From Anabaena sp. PCC 7108 (GTDB lineage: Bacteria; Cyanobacteriota; Cyanobacteriia; Cyanobacteriales; Nostocaceae): DNA of 64,000 nucleotides. Shown here piece by piece: positions 44,028 to 52,896 of the stretch. A program made the position numbers and the translations under genes. The stretch's first letter is position 1, and each line of letters begins with the position of its first letter. Location of the stretch: positions 5,029,356 to 5,093,355 of the forward strand of contig NZ_KB235896.1 of the NCBI RefSeq assembly GCF_000332135.1. Reading direction: 5' to 3'. Below the pieces are notes generated by a model, which was given only the letters and a program-made list of their open reading frames with translations, ran no database searches and had not been told where the DNA came from.

Positions 44028-45572
44028 CTATTCTCTACCTGTTGGTGAACCTAGCTTCTGATTGTTAGGGGTAGGTGAGGATTCACGACGGCCTCGTAAC
44101 TTGGGCTTAACACTACCACGTCTATCTTCATCACCGTTGTTGTCTGATTTAGACCAAGATGAACGGTTGCGATTGCCTCCAGAATTGCGCTCTGAGGAAT
44201 CACCATCACGACGCTTGTTGAGCTTGGGTTTGGGGGCTGGGCCTTCCTCTACGGGGAGATCCACTTCTGTTTGCAACCAAGCAGGACGGGTTTGATCGTA
44301 AGCAATTTGTAAAGCAGCAGCAGCGATCGCTTGAGCATCATATTTTTCAATCAATTCGCTGATAATTGGTAAAAATGAAGCTAGGCGTTCACCTGTTAAA
44401 GCGTCTGCTACCTGTTCTTGCAATTTCTTGATGTGTCTGGCTTCAATTTGCGCTCTTGTCGGAATCGTCAGCACCTGCCACTGTTGGCGGTTATGACGTT
44501 CAAATGCTTGTTGCTTACGCCGTTCAAAGCTTTGTACTAAGGAGATTGCTGTTCCTTCTTTACCTGCACGACCAGTTCGACCAATCCGGTGAACGTAGGT
44601 TTCGACGCTATCAGGTAAATCAAAGTTAATTACGTGAGAAAGCAAATCAACATCTAATCCCCGTGCAGCGATGTCAGTAGCTACCACCCAGCGGACTTGA
44701 CGATTGCGGAAGCGGATCAACAATCTTTCCCGGGCTTGTTGGGACAAGTCACCATGATATTCATCTACACTGTGACCAGCAGCTTGTAATTGATTGGTTA
44801 ATTCAGCGGCTGTGCGTCTGGTGCGAACAAAGATTAACGCTGTTTCCGGATCTTCCATTTCCAGAATTGGCTGTAAAGCTTTGGCTTTTGTCCAGTGACG
44901 GGGGATCAAGTAAGCTACTTGATTGATTTTATTAGGTGCTGCTTTTGGCTGCTCAACGGTAACTGTTACCGGAGAGTTCAAAAACTTGTTGACCAATTGA
45001 CGAATCGATGGCGGCATAGTCGCCGAAAATAAAGCTGTTTGCCGTTCTTTGGGAGCTTGGGAAAGGATTTTGATGACATCATCAATAAAGCCCATGCTTA
45101 ACATTTCATCGGCTTCATCTAAGACAAACCATTTCACTTGGTCAAGCTTTAAACAGCCTCTGTCTAACAAGTCGATTACCCGTCCAGGAGTACCGACAAC
45201 CATGTGAACTCCACGTTTGAGTTGCATCATTTGGCGGTCAATTGATTGACCACCGTAAATTGCCAACACCCGCAGCCCATCATCACCCATAAATTGGGAA
45301 ATGGCATCGTGAACTTGCATTGCTAATTCACGAGTAGGAGTTAACACCAAGGCTTGTACGGCTCTTTTACTGACATCTAGCTTTTCTAAGATTGGTAGCG
45401 AAAAGGCTGCGGTTTTACCAGTCCCTGTTTGGGATTGACCGACCACATCACGACCTGCTAACAGTTGGGGAATTGCTTGAGCTTGAATATTAGTAGGTTC
45501 GGTAAAACCAATTTTTTCTATTTTGTCAACACGTTCTTGGGAAATGCCTAGTTCTTGAAAGGAAAGATTCAT
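44028..45572 (-). CDS. DEAD-box RNA helicase (DeaD/CrhR-type)
   Basis: The 514-residue protein has all core helicase motifs: Q motif (SFQELGISQERVDKIEKIGF, IQAQAIP), motif I SQTGTGKTAAFSLP, Ia PTRELAMQ, II VLDEADEML, III FSATMP, V ATDIAARGLDVD and VI HRIGRTGRAG. After about residue 350 comes a DeaD-like helical extension. The final 60 residues are Arg/Gly/Ser/Asn-rich and disordered, fitting RNA binding. Helicases of this type unwind RNA duplexes in ribosome assembly and mRNA decay, and in cyanobacteria crhR-type genes respond to cold and redox. AGGAG precedes ATG by 6 bases. Confidence 0.93.
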   Translation of the reverse strand: MNLSFQELGISQERVDKIEKIGFTEPTNIQAQAIPQLLAGRDVVGQSQTGTGKTAAFSLPILEKLDVSKRAVQALVLTPTRELAMQVHDAISQFMGDDGLRVLAIYGGQSIDRQMMQLKRGVHMVVGTPGRVIDLLDRGCLKLDQVKWFVLDEADEMLSMGFIDDVIKILSQAPKERQTALFSATMPPSIRQLVNKFLNSPVTVTVEQPKAAPNKINQVAYLIPRHWTKAKALQPILEMEDPETALIFVRTRRTAAELTNQLQAAGHSVDEYHGDLSQQARERLLIRFRNRQVRWVVATDIAARGLDVDLLSHVINFDLPDSVETYVHRIGRTGRAGKEGTAISLVQSFERRKQQAFERHNRQQWQVLTIPTRAQIEARHIKKLQEQVADALTGERLASFLPIISELIEKYDAQAIAAAALQIAYDQTRPAWLQTEVDLPVEEGPAPKPKLNKRRDGDSSERNSGGNRNRSSWSKSDNNGDEDRRGSVKPKLRGRRESSPTPNNQKLGSPTGRE

Positions 45573-45639
45573 TAATTCTCCTAAATTTTATTGTGAGTTT
45601 TGGACTTGTAAACCGATACTTATTTGTAAATTAGGTTTT

Positions 45640-45815
45640 GGGTAATTGGTAATTGGTCATGGGTAATTGGTAATTGGTAATAAATTATTCCCTATTCCCT
45701 GTTGACTGTTCCCTATTCCCCTTCGGGTTCACCAGTCGCTCATGGGGAGCCACTGCGTTGGACGGGTTCCCCGGCTTAAAGCAAGTGGCGTGGAAACCCC
45801 CAAGATCGCGCTGGT
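45640..45815. repeat. GGTAATT heptamer array and interspersed repeat between rimO and the helicase gene
   Basis: GGTAATT units (45640-45680) are followed by TTCCCTA units (45686-45719). Next comes a repeat block (45721-45815) containing CAGTCGCTCATGGGGAG and CAAGATCGCGCTGGTTCACC, a frequent intergenic motif in Nostoc-type genomes. It fills the space between the rimO stop and the helicase start. Confidence 0.7.
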
Positions 45816-47144
45816 TCACCTATTCCCTGAACTGACGATTTGACCATAGAGGTCGTAGGCATCGGCACTTTGGATTTGTACTGGCACGATGGTTCCTAGC
45901 CTAGACTCGCCTTTAATATAGACTTGACCATCGACTTCTGGGGAAAATCTACCGGAACGGCCGATTAATTCTCCACTTTCGGGGTTTTCTTGCTCAATCA
46001 GGACATCGACGGTTTTGCCTACTTCCTGCTGATTTTTCTTGAGAGAAATTGGTTGCTGGAGTTCCATGATTCTGTCACGGCGCTCTTCCATCACTTCTGA
46101 AGGAACTTGATTGGGTAAACTGTAGGCTGGGGTTTCCTCTTCTGGCGAAAAGGTGAAGACACCCACATGATCAAATTCGTGTCGTTCTGTGAACTCTAGC
46201 AAATGCTCAAAATGCTCTTGAGTTTCTCCAGGAAAGCCAACGATAAAGGTTGTTCGCAGCACTGACGATGGTAACGCTGTTTTGATGCGATCAATAATTC
46301 CATCATTTACCCGTCCTTGCCAGGGACGGTTCATGGCACGAAGAATCTCTGGATGAGAATGTTGCAAGGGCAAATCTAAGTAAGGCAGAACATTGGGTGT
46401 TTCTTGAATCGCCGCTATTACGTCTGGGGTGAGTCCGGTGGGATAGGCATAGTGCATTCTGATCCACGGTACATCTACTTTCCCTAAAGCGCGGAGCAGT
46501 TCCGCTAACTTTGGCTTTCCGTAAATATCCAAACCATAATTTGTAGTGATTTGGGAAATCAGAATAATTTCTTTTACCCCTTGATTAGCCAATTGCTTGG
46601 CTTCAGCGACTATAGATTCAATAGTACGCGATCGCTGGTTCCCTCTTAAATAGGGAATAATACAAAATGCACAACGATAATCGCATCCTTCAGCAACTCG
46701 CAGGTAAGCTACTCCTTCTGTTGTTGTCCGGTAGCGTGGTGTGGTTTCATCGGCTATGTAGGTTGGTTCGGCGCTAATTTGTTTAACTCGTTCCCCTTGT
46801 TCTACCCGCTCTATGACATTGACAATTTTGTGATAATCGCCTGTGCCAACTACGGCTACTGCTTCTGGCAACTCTTCCAATAATTGTTCTTGAAAGTGTT
46901 GCGCCATGCAACCAGTAATCACGACTTTTTTATTCGCTTCTGCCAGTTCTACTAAAGTTCTGACCGATTCTTCTCTGGCGGCTTCAATAAAACTACAGGT
47001 ATTGACGATTACATAATCAGCTAATTCTTCATTTGTATCTACACCGTAGCCTGCTTCTACAAGCAGTCCTAACATATGTTCTGTATCAATTCGATTTTTC
47101 TCGCAGCCCAGGTGAGAAATGGCAATTGTTGGCTTATCACCCAT
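45816..47144 (-). CDS. rimO: Ribosomal protein S12 methylthiotransferase
   Basis: The 442-residue radical-SAM enzyme adds a methylthio group to an aspartate of ribosomal protein S12. The N-terminal UPF0004 domain begins [20 protein letters not shown], the RimO variant. Its three cluster cysteines are in HLGCEKN, VNTCSF and ITGCMAQ. The radical-SAM motif [11 protein letters not shown] is near residue 155, and a C-terminal TRAM domain (about 375-440) completes it. The length is standard. RimO is told from MiaB by the opening motif and by the RGNQRSRTI continuation. It may be co-transcribed with the downstream helicase despite the repeat-filled gap. Confidence 0.95.
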   Translation of the reverse strand: MGDKPTIAISHLGCEKNRIDTEHMLGLLVEAGYGVDTNEELADYVIVNTCSFIEAAREESVRTLVELAEANKKVVITGCMAQHFQEQLLEELPEAVAVVGTGDYHKIVNVIERVEQGERVKQISAEPTYIADETTPRYRTTTEGVAYLRVAEGCDYRCAFCIIPYLRGNQRSRTIESIVAEAKQLANQGVKEIILISQITTNYGLDIYGKPKLAELLRALGKVDVPWIRMHYAYPTGLTPDVIAAIQETPNVLPYLDLPLQHSHPEILRAMNRPWQGRVNDGIIDRIKTALPSSVLRTTFIVGFPGETQEHFEHLLEFTERHEFDHVGVFTFSPEEETPAYSLPNQVPSEVMEERRDRIMELQQPISLKKNQQEVGKTVDVLIEQENPESGELIGRSGRFSPEVDGQVYIKGESRLGTIVPVQIQSADAYDLYGQIVSSGNR

Positions 47145-47825
47145 ATTTTGAAAAAATCTCTGTTTTTTTTCTCATCGCTTAAACATTCAAATCAATTCAT
47201 TCAAACAATATTTAGGCGCTTTTTCCCGCACCGTGATTAATTCACAACAGTGACAGATTTCCACTGCTATTGGCTGTCTGTGGGCGTATGACCCTAATCA
47301 ATTATGAATATAGAGGTCATGCTATGATATTTTTATTAATCTGTTTCCCAGGATAAATTAAAGTGTCTTTATTTACTTATGACACTCGTGATATTGTTTA
47401 ACGATTCGCCTAATGGTATTTTAAACTACCGAAGCGTGTGCGTTGTTAATTTACCCATCGGGAAGCCGCCCAAAGGGCTGTTTGTGAGAAGTCGCTACCC
47501 TCAGGGAAATCGCAATTGCGACTACGCCTATCAAGCAGTAATGCTAACCTAAATTTTAGGCTTGGTCTACGACGATACGCGGACAATATGCCTAAACCAT
47601 GGAAAGCTGCCTTGCGTTTTGTGAGTGGCAAACTCCTCTTGTAGCCAGGTTCTATCTTAACATATCTTATGGGAGGTTGAACGACAATTTCCACCTTCAG
47701 AAGGAGGCAATAGAATTAAAAATTCAAACTAGCCTCACGGAAAGGTTTGCGCCTCCAAAATTCAAAAAGTTGATGATAGGAGCTTTTAAATGATTTTAAA
47801 TGAAAAGTAAAGAGTTAAGTAGATT

Positions 47826-47938
47826 GGCGCAAAAAAACCAAACTAAGTAAAGAAATATGAACTAGGCTAAAACCCTCTTTCCCTCTGCCCCCAGCAAGCG
47901 CAGCCCCCTGCTTGATCCCAACGACAAATATTTACGCC
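47826..47938. mobile_element. Short element with GGCGCAAA ends and 5-bp target duplication (113 bp)
   Basis: The ends are GGCGCAAA (47826-47833) and TTTACGCC (47931-47938), inverted with one mismatch. The element is bounded by AGATT on both sides (47821-47825 and 47939-47943). It has no coding capacity. The interior begins with AAACCAAACTAAGTAAAG, which resembles a stretch near 29044 without being a full copy. It is probably a different family from the GGCGTTGC elements. Confidence 0.55.
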
Positions 47939-48016
47939 AGATTACTTAAGTGAAGCCTAAAGTTATAAAATATGCAAGCTGCAAGCATCCCAATGACAAG
48001 GGGTTAAAATTTAATG

Positions 48017-48033
48017 GACTTCTTGTAGAAGTC
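48017..48033. promoter_or_regulatory. Hairpin upstream of btpA
   Basis: GACTTCT-tgt-AGAAGTC is a perfect 7-bp stem about 150 bp before the btpA start. It could be part of the leader or the end of an upstream RNA; the role is unknown. Confidence 0.35.
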
Positions 48034-48184
48034 TGGAAAAGGAGAAGATGCGTCAGAACGTATTATTATACGTAATATTTTTGAAGAAAAAATATTATCC
48101 GTAAACTAATGCTATGTACCCAATTATTCTTGTCTTTAGTCAAAAAATTCTCAACTCTGGACAATGCCTTAGCAAATTAAAGAC

Positions 48185-49036
48185 GTGGAATTATATCAGT
48201 TATTCAAAACTCAAACCCCAATCATTGGCGTAGTTCACTTGCTACCCCTGCCTACCTCACCTCGTTGGGGAGGTAGCCTGAAAGCGGTGATTGACCGTGC
48301 AGAACAAGAAGCAACAGCCCTGGCCAGTGGAGGGGTAGACGGCATCATTGTAGAAAATTTTTTCGACGCACCGTTTACCAAAAACCAAGTTGATCCAGCA
48401 GTTGTGAGTGCCATGACTGTAGTGGTACAACGAATACAGAATTTAGTGACTTTGCCTATAGGTCTAAATGTTTTACGGAATGATGGCAAAAGTGCCATGG
48501 CGATCGCTAGTTGTGTCAAAGCCCAATTTATCCGCGTCAACGTTCTCACGGGTGTGATGGCGACTGACCAAGGATTAATTGAGGGAGAAGCCTATCAATT
48601 ACTCCGCTATCGGCGAGAGCTAGGATCGGATGTGAAAATCTTTGCTGATGTTTTAGTCAAACACGCCCGTCCTTTAAGTTCACCTAATCTGACGGTGGCG
48701 GTGAAAGACACAATTGAAAGAGGATTGGCCGATGCCGTAATTTTATCTGGTTGGGCAACTGGTAGTCCTCCTGATTTAGAAGATTTAGAATTGGCTTGTG
48801 AGGCTGCTGCTGGTACACCAGTATTTATTGGCAGCGGAGCTAATTGGGAAAATATTGATACTCTAATGCAGGCAGCAAATGGTGTAATTGTTTCCAGTTC
48901 TCTCAAACGTCACGGGAGAATTGAGCAACCCATTGACCCGATTCGCGTCAGCCAGTTTGTAGAATCAGCCCATAGGAGTTGGAACTCTAAAGGTGAAAGT
49001 AAGCCAAGTTCTTCAGTTAAATTACATTCAAAATAG
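48185..49036 (+). CDS. btpA: BtpA-family photosystem I biogenesis protein
   Basis: The 283-residue TIM-barrel-like protein opens PIIGVVHLLPLPTSPRWGG, the BtpA signature. VDGIIVENFFDAPF and GLNVLRNDGKSAMAIA are also typical, and GSGANWENIDTLM lies near the C-terminus. In Synechocystis BtpA is a peripheral thylakoid protein needed to accumulate or stabilise PSI reaction-centre proteins, especially in the cold. The start is GTG 48185. It is followed 54 bp later by the VKOR-like gene in the same direction, so the two may be co-transcribed. Confidence 0.93.
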   Translation: MELYQLFKTQTPIIGVVHLLPLPTSPRWGGSLKAVIDRAEQEATALASGGVDGIIVENFFDAPFTKNQVDPAVVSAMTVVVQRIQNLVTLPIGLNVLRNDGKSAMAIASCVKAQFIRVNVLTGVMATDQGLIEGEAYQLLRYRRELGSDVKIFADVLVKHARPLSSPNLTVAVKDTIERGLADAVILSGWATGSPPDLEDLELACEAAAGTPVFIGSGANWENIDTLMQAANGVIVSSSLKRHGRIEQPIDPIRVSQFVESAHRSWNSKGESKPSSSVKLHSK

Positions 49037-49090
49037 GTAATGGGAAATAGTTTTCCCCAATTACCAATCACCCATCACCAATCACCAATA
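49028..49090. repeat. Heptamer array (CCAATCA type) abutting the VKOR-like start codon
   Basis: Units of CCAATCA/CCCATCA run up to position 49089, directly before ATG 49091. An in-frame ATG at 49040 reads through the array and would give an artefactual N-terminus of repeat-derived residues. Confidence 0.8.
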
Positions 49091-50083
49091 ATGATTCGCC
49101 GTCGTTCTACTCCTTGGATTCATAAAAAGTCGCGGATATTAATCGCAGCGATCGCGGGATGTGGTTCCTTAATCACAGGCTATCTCACCTTTGAAAAACT
49201 AACAGGCGGCAGTACCGCTTGTGTGGCAGAAGCTGGTGTTAAGGGCTGTAATGATGTTCTTTCTAGCCCTTGGGCAACGGTTTTTGGTCAGCCATTAGCT
49301 TTGTTTGGGTTGTTGGCATACATCAGTATGCTGATATTTGCTCTAGCTCCTTTGGCATTAAACTCAGAGGAAAGTCACAAAAACAGCAAACAACTGGAAA
49401 ATTTGACTTGGTGGTTGCTGTTGGTGGGAGCGATCGCTATGTCGGTGTTCAGTGGTTACTTAATGTACATCTTGGCAACCCAAATCAAAGCCTTTTGTCC
49501 TTACTGCATTGGCTCGGCTTTGTTTTCCCTGAGTATGTTAGTACTGACAATTATCGGTCGTGACTGGCAAGATATCGGACAAATATTCTTTACTGCCTTG
49601 ATTGTGGCAATGGTAACGCTGATTGGCACTTTAGGGATTTATGCTGGGGTCAATTCTTCGGGTAGTACCATAGGTGGAACTCCGGGAAAACCTGAGCAAA
49701 TTAGCTTTATTCCCAAAGTAGAGCCTAACCCAAAATTTGGCTGGGAAATTACCACCACATCGGGTGCAGCAGAAATAGCTTTAGCAGAGCATCTTGTCAA
49801 AGTGGGAGCCAAGGAATATGTTGCTTATTGGTGTCCTCACTGTCATGAACAGAAGCTCATCTTTGGTAAAGAAGCTTACAAAATCATTAGCGATAACAAC
49901 GTTAAGGTTGAGTGCGCTAATGACAGTCCTCAAGCTAAACCAGAATTGTGTCAAGCCGCTAAAATTGAAAGCTTCCCCACTTGGATTATCAATGGTAAAA
50001 CCTACAGCGGCGTACAGAACTTGTCAGAACTAGCGAAGATTACTGGTTATACAGGTTCTCAAGATTTCAAATTTTTTAGGTAA
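49091..50083 (+). CDS. VKOR-thioredoxin fusion (vitamin K epoxide reductase family)
   Basis: The 330-residue protein fuses a VKOR domain to a thioredoxin-like domain. The VKOR part (about 1-195) has four helices, the loop cysteines CVAEAGVKGC (about 48-57) and the active-site FCPYCIGSALFS (CxxC near 143). The Trx-like part (about 225-330) has YWCPHCHEQKLIFG (CxxC near 260) and further cysteines VECAND and ELCQAAK. Such fusions oxidise secreted or lumenal proteins and pass electrons to plastoquinone or phylloquinone, aiding photosystem assembly. I chose ATG 49091. ATG 49040 would add 17 residues encoded by heptamer repeats. Confidence 0.93.
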   Translation: MIRRRSTPWIHKKSRILIAAIAGCGSLITGYLTFEKLTGGSTACVAEAGVKGCNDVLSSPWATVFGQPLALFGLLAYISMLIFALAPLALNSEESHKNSKQLENLTWWLLLVGAIAMSVFSGYLMYILATQIKAFCPYCIGSALFSLSMLVLTIIGRDWQDIGQIFFTALIVAMVTLIGTLGIYAGVNSSGSTIGGTPGKPEQISFIPKVEPNPKFGWEITTTSGAAEIALAEHLVKVGAKEYVAYWCPHCHEQKLIFGKEAYKIISDNNVKVECANDSPQAKPELCQAAKIESFPTWIINGKTYSGVQNLSELAKITGYTGSQDFKFFR

Positions 50084-50099
50084 AGTAGCAGGGAAATCT

Positions 50100-50205
50100 G
50101 GCGTTGCTGAATAAGGGGATGATTGAGGCTGACGCGGGGACACTCCAGACGCGGTGATTATATATTGATGCAGATTCTCAAATCATTCCGCAATTATGCA
50201 ACGCC
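50100..50205. mobile_element. MITE-like element with 8-bp target duplication, copy B (106 bp)
   Basis: The ends are GGCGTTGC and GCAACGCC, and the interior is almost identical to copy A at 31166-31274 (GCTGAATAAGGGGATGATTG, then GACGCGGTGATTATATATTG). The flanks GGAAATCT (50092-50099) and GGAAATTT (50206-50213) agree at 7 of 8 bases, an aged target duplication. It sits between the convergent VKOR-like and nadB genes. Confidence 0.78.
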
Positions 50206-50223
50206 GGAAATTTTATATAGGAA

Positions 50224-50270
50224 ACAAAAAACTTCCACCAGCTAAGTTAGTCAATCAGCCGGTGGAAGTT
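50224..50270 (-). terminator. Rho-independent terminator of nadB
   Basis: The minus-strand RNA folds AACTTCCACC with GGTGGAAGTT (50261-50270 with 50230-50239) and is followed by a run of Us (A50226-A50231 on the plus strand). The right arm overlaps the nadB stop region. It is a strong intrinsic terminator. Confidence 0.85.
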
Positions 50271-51949
50271 CTGATCGATTTACGCCAGTGATCATATTGG
50301 ATAATTGTGTGAACTTGCCAATCTGGGTCGGTTTGAGGATAATCTAGACGGTAGTGTCCGCCTCTGCTTTCAGTTCTAAAAGCAGCGCTTTTGAGAATTA
50401 AGTAAGCTACATCTAATAAATTGCGGGTTTCTGCCCAAAGTCGCAACTGCTGTTCAATATCAGGTAGGTTGAAACTAGCGGGTTCTGTAGGATGCAAACT
50501 TTGCAAGAATCGACTTAAAGGTAAATTAGCGAAATCTTGTTGCCAAGATTCAATTGTAGCGATCGCACTTTTTAAGCCTAATTCTTGCCGACAAATACCA
50601 GCACTTTGCCAGACTAAACGGGGTAGTTTTTCGCGTATATCTTTTAGTTGAGCGTGTTGATTGTGCCACTCATCTTCAGATAAGACAAAGTTTGAAGAAT
50701 TGGAGAGGAATTCTGATTTTTGCAGTTGATCCTTTTGTAAGGCTTCATCGTCTAAATCAGCCATCTGCGCCCCAAACACGATACATTCCAACAGAGAATT
50801 ACTGGCTAGGCGATTAGCGCCATGCACTCCTGTACTCGCAGTTTCTCCTACAGCATACAAACCTGGAATATTGGTGCGATTCTGCAAATCTGTGAGAATA
50901 CCACCCATCCAGTAATGAGCAGCGGGGGCTACGGGAACCAATTCATTGAAGACATCAATACCCGAATGCTGACAAACTTGAATAATATTGGGAAAGCGAT
51001 GACGAATTTTGTCAGCGGGGATGGGGCGCATATCTAACCAGACATGGGCAGTAGCCAAATCGGCGGAGGTACGTTGTAAATGACTAAAAATAGCTCTACT
51101 TACCACATCTCGCGGTGCAAGTTCACCTGCTGGATGGTAGTCAAAAGCAAAACGTCGCCCTTGATTATCAACAAGATGCGCCCCTTCACCACGTACAGCT
51201 TCGCTGATGAGAAAGCGTCCTGGTTTAGTGAGGGCGGTGGGATGAAATTGGACAAATTCTAAATCACGGAGGATAGCCCCAGCCCGCCAAGCGATCGCCA
51301 CACCATCCCCTGTACTTACCGCTGGGTTAGTGGTTTGGGCAAATACTTGACCACCGCCACCTGTGGCTAGAATTACAGCACCAGCCCTAATCCACGTGAC
51401 TTTACCTTGATGAAACAGGCTGATGCCTTGACAGTAACCTGTTTCTGGTTCTATCCACAAACTTAAAGCTAAAGCTTGCTGGATGATTTGTATATTTTGG
51501 CGGCGCAATACTTGGGCTGTGAGAGTAGTGGTTACTTCTCTACCTGTGGTATCGGCGGCGTGAAGAACGCGGGGGCGAGAATGGGCAGCTTCTAGGGTGA
51601 AAGCCAAGTTATGATCATGCCTGTCGAAGGCTACACCCAAATTAATTAAAGATTGAATACAGCTAGGGGCTTGTTCAGCTAAAAATTCTACAGCTTTTGG
51701 ATCACACAAACCCGCCCCTGCCTTTAAAGTGTCTTCAATGTGCAGCTTTGGCGAATCTTCTGGGGAGACAGCGGCGGCAATCCCACCTTGCGCCCAGTCA
51801 CTGGCGGATAATGCAACTGTTTCTTTAGTAATTAAGCCGACTCGGAGGGAGTCTGGTAGACATAGTGCTGTGTAGAGTCCAGCAGCACCTGCACCGACTA
51901 CTAAAACATCAAATTGGCTAGGAATGTCTGAGAAATTCAAAATTGACAA
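50255..51949 (-). CDS. nadB: L-aspartate oxidase
   Basis: The 564-residue FAD enzyme oxidises L-aspartate to iminoaspartate, the first step of NAD synthesis with NadA. It begins FDVLVVGAGAAGLYTAL (dinucleotide-binding loop). Other motifs are LSASDWAQGGIAAAV (substrate/FAD), and PVAPAAHYWMGGI with HGANRLASNSLLECIVFG, which separates NadB from the fumarate reductase flavoprotein. The C-terminal helical domain ends near the terminator. The start is uncertain: TTG 51949 is used here and TTG 51940 is an alternative, because heptamer repeats precede both and no ATG is near. Confidence 0.93.
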   Translation of the reverse strand: MSILNFSDIPSQFDVLVVGAGAAGLYTALCLPDSLRVGLITKETVALSASDWAQGGIAAAVSPEDSPKLHIEDTLKAGAGLCDPKAVEFLAEQAPSCIQSLINLGVAFDRHDHNLAFTLEAAHSRPRVLHAADTTGREVTTTLTAQVLRRQNIQIIQQALALSLWIEPETGYCQGISLFHQGKVTWIRAGAVILATGGGGQVFAQTTNPAVSTGDGVAIAWRAGAILRDLEFVQFHPTALTKPGRFLISEAVRGEGAHLVDNQGRRFAFDYHPAGELAPRDVVSRAIFSHLQRTSADLATAHVWLDMRPIPADKIRHRFPNIIQVCQHSGIDVFNELVPVAPAAHYWMGGILTDLQNRTNIPGLYAVGETASTGVHGANRLASNSLLECIVFGAQMADLDDEALQKDQLQKSEFLSNSSNFVLSEDEWHNQHAQLKDIREKLPRLVWQSAGICRQELGLKSAIATIESWQQDFANLPLSRFLQSLHPTEPASFNLPDIEQQLRLWAETRNLLDVAYLILKSAAFRTESRGGHYRLDYPQTDPDWQVHTIIQYDHWRKSIRTSTG

Positions 51950-51953
51950 TTAC

Positions 51954-52034
51954 GGGTAATGGGTAATGGGTGATGGGTGATGGGTAATCAGTAATAGTTT
52001 TCCTTGCCCAAATACCTATTACCCATCACCTATT
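51954..52034. repeat. Heptamer array GGGTAAT/GGGTGAT with an inverted tail
   Basis: GGGTAAT and GGGTGAT units run from 51954 to 51988. ATTACCCATCACCT (52018-52031) is the inverse of 51975-51988 with one mismatch, so the block can fold back with a 29-base loop. It lies between the psbU stop and the nadB start. Confidence 0.75.
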
Positions 52035-52053
52035 TCCCAATTAGTAATTTGGG

Positions 52054-52482
52054 TTATCTATAGATACCGTTATTAATGCGATCGTCTCCCTCGTTAAAGT
52101 TTGGCTCGTATTCAGTCACGGTAAAGTTATCGAAGTTAGCTTGCAGTTTGGATTTTTGGCGATCGCTTAATCCTGGTAGATTCAATATATCTTCTACCTT
52201 TTCATAAGGAGCATTCTGAATGATTTTCTTAGCCAGTGTGGGATACAGTCCTGGATACTGTTGGAAAGCGGCAATGTTGGTATTGTTCAAATCAATTTTT
52301 TTACCAAATTCCGTTCCTAGTTTGGCATCTGCCCGATTCTGACGTGCGATCGCCAAAACTGGTACTTGAGATAAACTAACGTTGCTGAAACTTGCAGCTT
52401 GGGCGATCTGAGTAGTTCCCAGTAATCCCCAGCTACCTAGCAACAGACTAAACACTGTTAATAAACGTACTAATCCTTTCAC
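52054..52482 (-). CDS. psbU: Photosystem II extrinsic protein PsbU (12 kDa)
   Basis: The 142-residue precursor has a lumen-targeting signal peptide (hydrophobic 8-25, cleavage near AQAASF). The mature protein of about 93 residues includes [23 protein letters not shown] and [19 protein letters not shown], the helix-hairpin-helix fold of PsbU. PsbU sits at the lumenal face of PSII beside PsbO and PsbV and stabilises the Mn cluster. The start is GTG 52482 with GAGGT about 9 bases before it. A TATAGCA-ended element lies 40 bp upstream. Confidence 0.95.
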   Translation of the reverse strand: MKGLVRLLTVFSLLLGSWGLLGTTQIAQAASFSNVSLSQVPVLAIARQNRADAKLGTEFGKKIDLNNTNIAAFQQYPGLYPTLAKKIIQNAPYEKVEDILNLPGLSDRQKSKLQANFDNFTVTEYEPNFNEGDDRINNGIYR

Positions 52483-52896
52483 AATTTTCTACCTCTTTCC
52501 ATTAAACAGAAATCAACGCTTTTATAGCAGGAGTCAGGAGTCAGGTGTAAAACCCTTTTTTAGCCTGAGTTTTATCATTAATTGATGTCCTAATTACCCT
52601 GTCCATTGCTATAACTAAAAGCTTTCAACGGTGAGCTTGAAGTTAGAAGTACTGAGTATAAGTACGACCCTGGTGATTGCTCTGAGGGCTGATAAAGTAC
52701 TTGTTCCTTCCGACTTCATACTTTGGTTGATAGCTGGTAGCTGAATCAACACGCAGCAGTCATCAGAAACTAATATACAGCTTATTAATATCCACAATAT
52801 TTACTGCTATTGGGTTCGACTTTACTTTTGCCAAAATTTCTCTCTAATGGTGATCTTGCACGTTTCTCAGGGCAGATCATTCAGTGGCTGATAAAT
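52483..52896. other. 414-bp gap upstream of psbU
   Basis: Holds the psbU leader, then the TATAGCA element (52523-52613), then sequence reaching back to the DUF3120 stop. A 60-codon minus-strand frame (52615-52797) looks random. No other structure is seen. Confidence 0.45.
52523..52613. repeat. TATAGCA-ended element, copy 1 (91 bp)
   Basis: It starts TATAGCAGGAGTCAGG and ends ACCCTGTCCATTGCTATA, so the outer TATAGCA/TGCTATA are perfectly inverted. The interior (TTTTATCATTAATTGATGTCC) matches the element at 59379-59483. No target duplication is evident. It lies 41 bp upstream of the psbU start and so within or next to its promoter. Confidence 0.7.

Larger units (their letters stand above)
47145..48184. 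other. 1040-bp gap between divergent rimO and btpA
   Basis: The longest gap of the window. It contains a GC-richer block at about 47446-47790 with internal inverted repeats (GTCGC/GCGAC, CCTAAATTTTAGG, CCTTC-A-GAAGG), a short mobile element at 47826-47938 and a hairpin at 48017-48033. Short frames on both strands (47446-47694 minus, 47599-47793 plus) overlap one another inside the block and look like translated repeats. A structured RNA cannot be excluded, but it matches no RNA that I know. Confidence 0.5.

Noticed and set aside
47446-47790. 6S, tmRNA, RNase P or SRP RNA in the rimO-btpA gap
   Set aside because: I looked for the conserved core motifs of these RNAs (for example GGAAAGTCCGGGC of RNase P) and found none.
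47446-47793. Short frames on both strands in the rimO-btpA gap
   Set aside because: They overlap one another in a repeat block and look like translated interspersed repeats.
49040-49090. N-terminal extension of the VKOR-like protein
   Set aside because: These codons are heptamer repeats, and the family start fits ATG 49091.
50255-51949. Succinate dehydrogenase/fumarate reductase flavoprotein
   Set aside because: The HGANRLASNSLLE and HYWMGGI motifs and the C-terminal domain fit L-aspartate oxidase.
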